From contig NZ_JALJCW010000002.1 of the NCBI RefSeq assembly GCF_023634025.1, positions 434,001-498,000 on the forward strand: a stretch of 64,000 nt of DNA. The letters run 5' to 3'. Positions 63,444 through 64,000 of this stretch are shown in pieces. Origin of the DNA: Hanstruepera flava. GTDB lineage: Bacteria > Bacteroidota > Bacteroidia > Flavobacteriales > Flavobacteriaceae. Under the pieces are notes generated by a model. The model saw only the letters and a program-made list of their open reading frames with translations. It was not told the DNA's origin and made no database searches. Positions within the stretch are counted from its first letter, which is position 1, and each line of letters starts with the position of its first letter. A program made the translations under genes and the position numbers.

Positions 63444-64000
63444 TTACTCTTCGTCATCATGTTCAGCACGTTTTAAAATAGGTTCGGGCAAAGATTTCTT
63501 GGCTTTGGCTCCCATTTTTTTCAATTTCTCAACACGCCCTATTAAATTACCTTTACCTTCAACCAATTTATTCATGGCTGAAGAATAATCGGCCTTTGCA
63601 GCATCAATTTTCTTTCCTACACCTGTTAAATCACTTACAAGTCCTTCAAACTTATCGTATAAAGCACCAGCTTGCTTGGCAATTTCAAGCGCATTACGTT
63701 GTTGTTTTTCATTACTCCACATGGTGTCAACCGTTCGTAATGTGGCCAAAAGAGTAGAAGGTGTTACAATAACAATGTTTTTTTCAAAGGCTTTGTTGTA
63801 AAGGGTGTTGTCTTCATTTAAGGCTACAGCGAAAGCAGGTTCGATAGGAATGAACATAAGTACGAAATCTGGAGATTCCATATCATACAAATCCTCATAT
63901 TTTTTTTCTGATAATTGTGAAACATGTTTATTTATGGAGTTGACATGAGCTTTAAGAAACACTGCTTTTTCATCATCATCAGCATTGGCGTAGCGTTCAT
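63444..64000 (-). CDS. rmuC: DNA recombination protein RmuC, C-terminal part
   Basis: Frame is open through the right edge: the codons from 63998 down read ERYANADDDEKAVFLKAHVNSINKH, and continue in frame. An apparent GTG start at 63962 is not the true start, as sequence before it is coding. Family motifs: DFVLMFIPIEPAFAVAL, TPSTLLATLRTVDTMW and a coiled coil. RmuC is a coiled-coil nuclease-like protein that limits DNA inversions at short repeats in E. coli. The N-terminal membrane anchor and coiled region are outside the window. Followed by the small membrane protein gene after 14 bp. Confidence 0.93.
   Translation of the reverse strand, partial: ERYANADDDEKAVFLKAHVNSINKHVSQLSEKKYEDLYDMESPDFVLMFIPIEPAFAVALNEDNTLYNKAFEKNIVIVTPSTLLATLRTVDTMWSNEKQQRNALEIAKQAGALYDKFEGLVSDLTGVGKKIDAAKADYSSAMNKLVEGKGNLIGRVEKLKKMGAKAKKSLPEPILKRAEHDDEE

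Overview
The window is chromosomal DNA of a member of the Bacteroidota, most likely a Flavobacteriaceae species. This rests on several signs: four secreted proteins with type IX secretion (T9SS) C-terminal sorting domains, repeated TAnnTTTG -7 promoter boxes, a fused CcoN-CcoO oxidase subunit, type B ribosomal protein L31, the Bacteroidota-type GlmU-like protein, a CarB without its C-terminal regulatory domain, and AT-rich sequence. The genus cannot be fixed from the sequence. Most genes are housekeeping or core metabolism. I see no rRNA operon, CRISPR array, insertion sequence, transposase, integrase or prophage.

Layout. 1-8829: a complete cbb3 (high oxygen affinity) cytochrome oxidase locus on the minus strand (copper ATPase fixI, ccoS, ccoNO, ccoQ, ccoP, ccoG, ccoH and a TauE/SafE-type membrane protein cut by the window edge), with a divergent Crp/Fnr regulator beside fixI. 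Palindromes of the Fnr type lie before ccoS and in the fixI/fnr gap. 8864-16332: secreted S9 peptidase, an Asp-box (sortilin-like) beta-propeller protein, a YdeI-like protein and an M1 aminopeptidase. 16420-24700: a MarR-controlled fatty acid beta-oxidation operon (MarR, two-function FadB-like enzyme, thiolase, acyl-CoA dehydrogenase), with a small membrane protein and a long-chain acyl-CoA ligase upstream. 24791-28607: a LytTR response regulator with two LytS-type sensor kinases, one apparently lacking a working ATP site. 28727-32316: a lipoprotein divergent from a small T9SS cargo protein and a 14-repeat fibre protein with a C-terminal S74 chaperone domain. 32348-32591: tRNA-Pro(GGG) followed by a 21-bp copy of its own 3' end.

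32592-41085 and on: purL, a secreted endonuclease I fused to FN3, lamin-tail and T9SS domains, an RsmB-type RNA methyltransferase, an Asp-box lipoprotein, then an ECF sigma / anti-sigma-like / periplasmic protein cassette (40633-42174). 42457-47605: MsbA-like ABC exporter, phosphoglucomutase, polyprenyl-phosphate-type glycosyltransferase and a DUF4199 protein. 47766-57272: L31, GlmU-like protein, an oligopeptide-binding lipoprotein, a T9SS cargo, mtaB, a degenerate GNAT-like protein, a hydrolase, a lytic transglycosylase, cardiolipin synthase and a TPR membrane protein. 57492-64000: rpmH (L34), carB, another T9SS cargo, the DUF3307/SatD pair with a GGAAT-type inverted-repeat region, a small membrane protein and the 3' part of rmuC.

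The window is mostly ordinary. The items most worth follow-up are the tRNA-Pro 3'-end duplication, the fibre protein next to the LytTR operon, the degenerate sensor kinase, the 28-bp MarR palindrome, the SatD upstream repeats, and the Fnr-type sites with the unusual cysteine pattern of the adjacent regulator. No intergenic stretch exceeds 300 bases. All functional calls come from reading motifs by eye; no database search was run.
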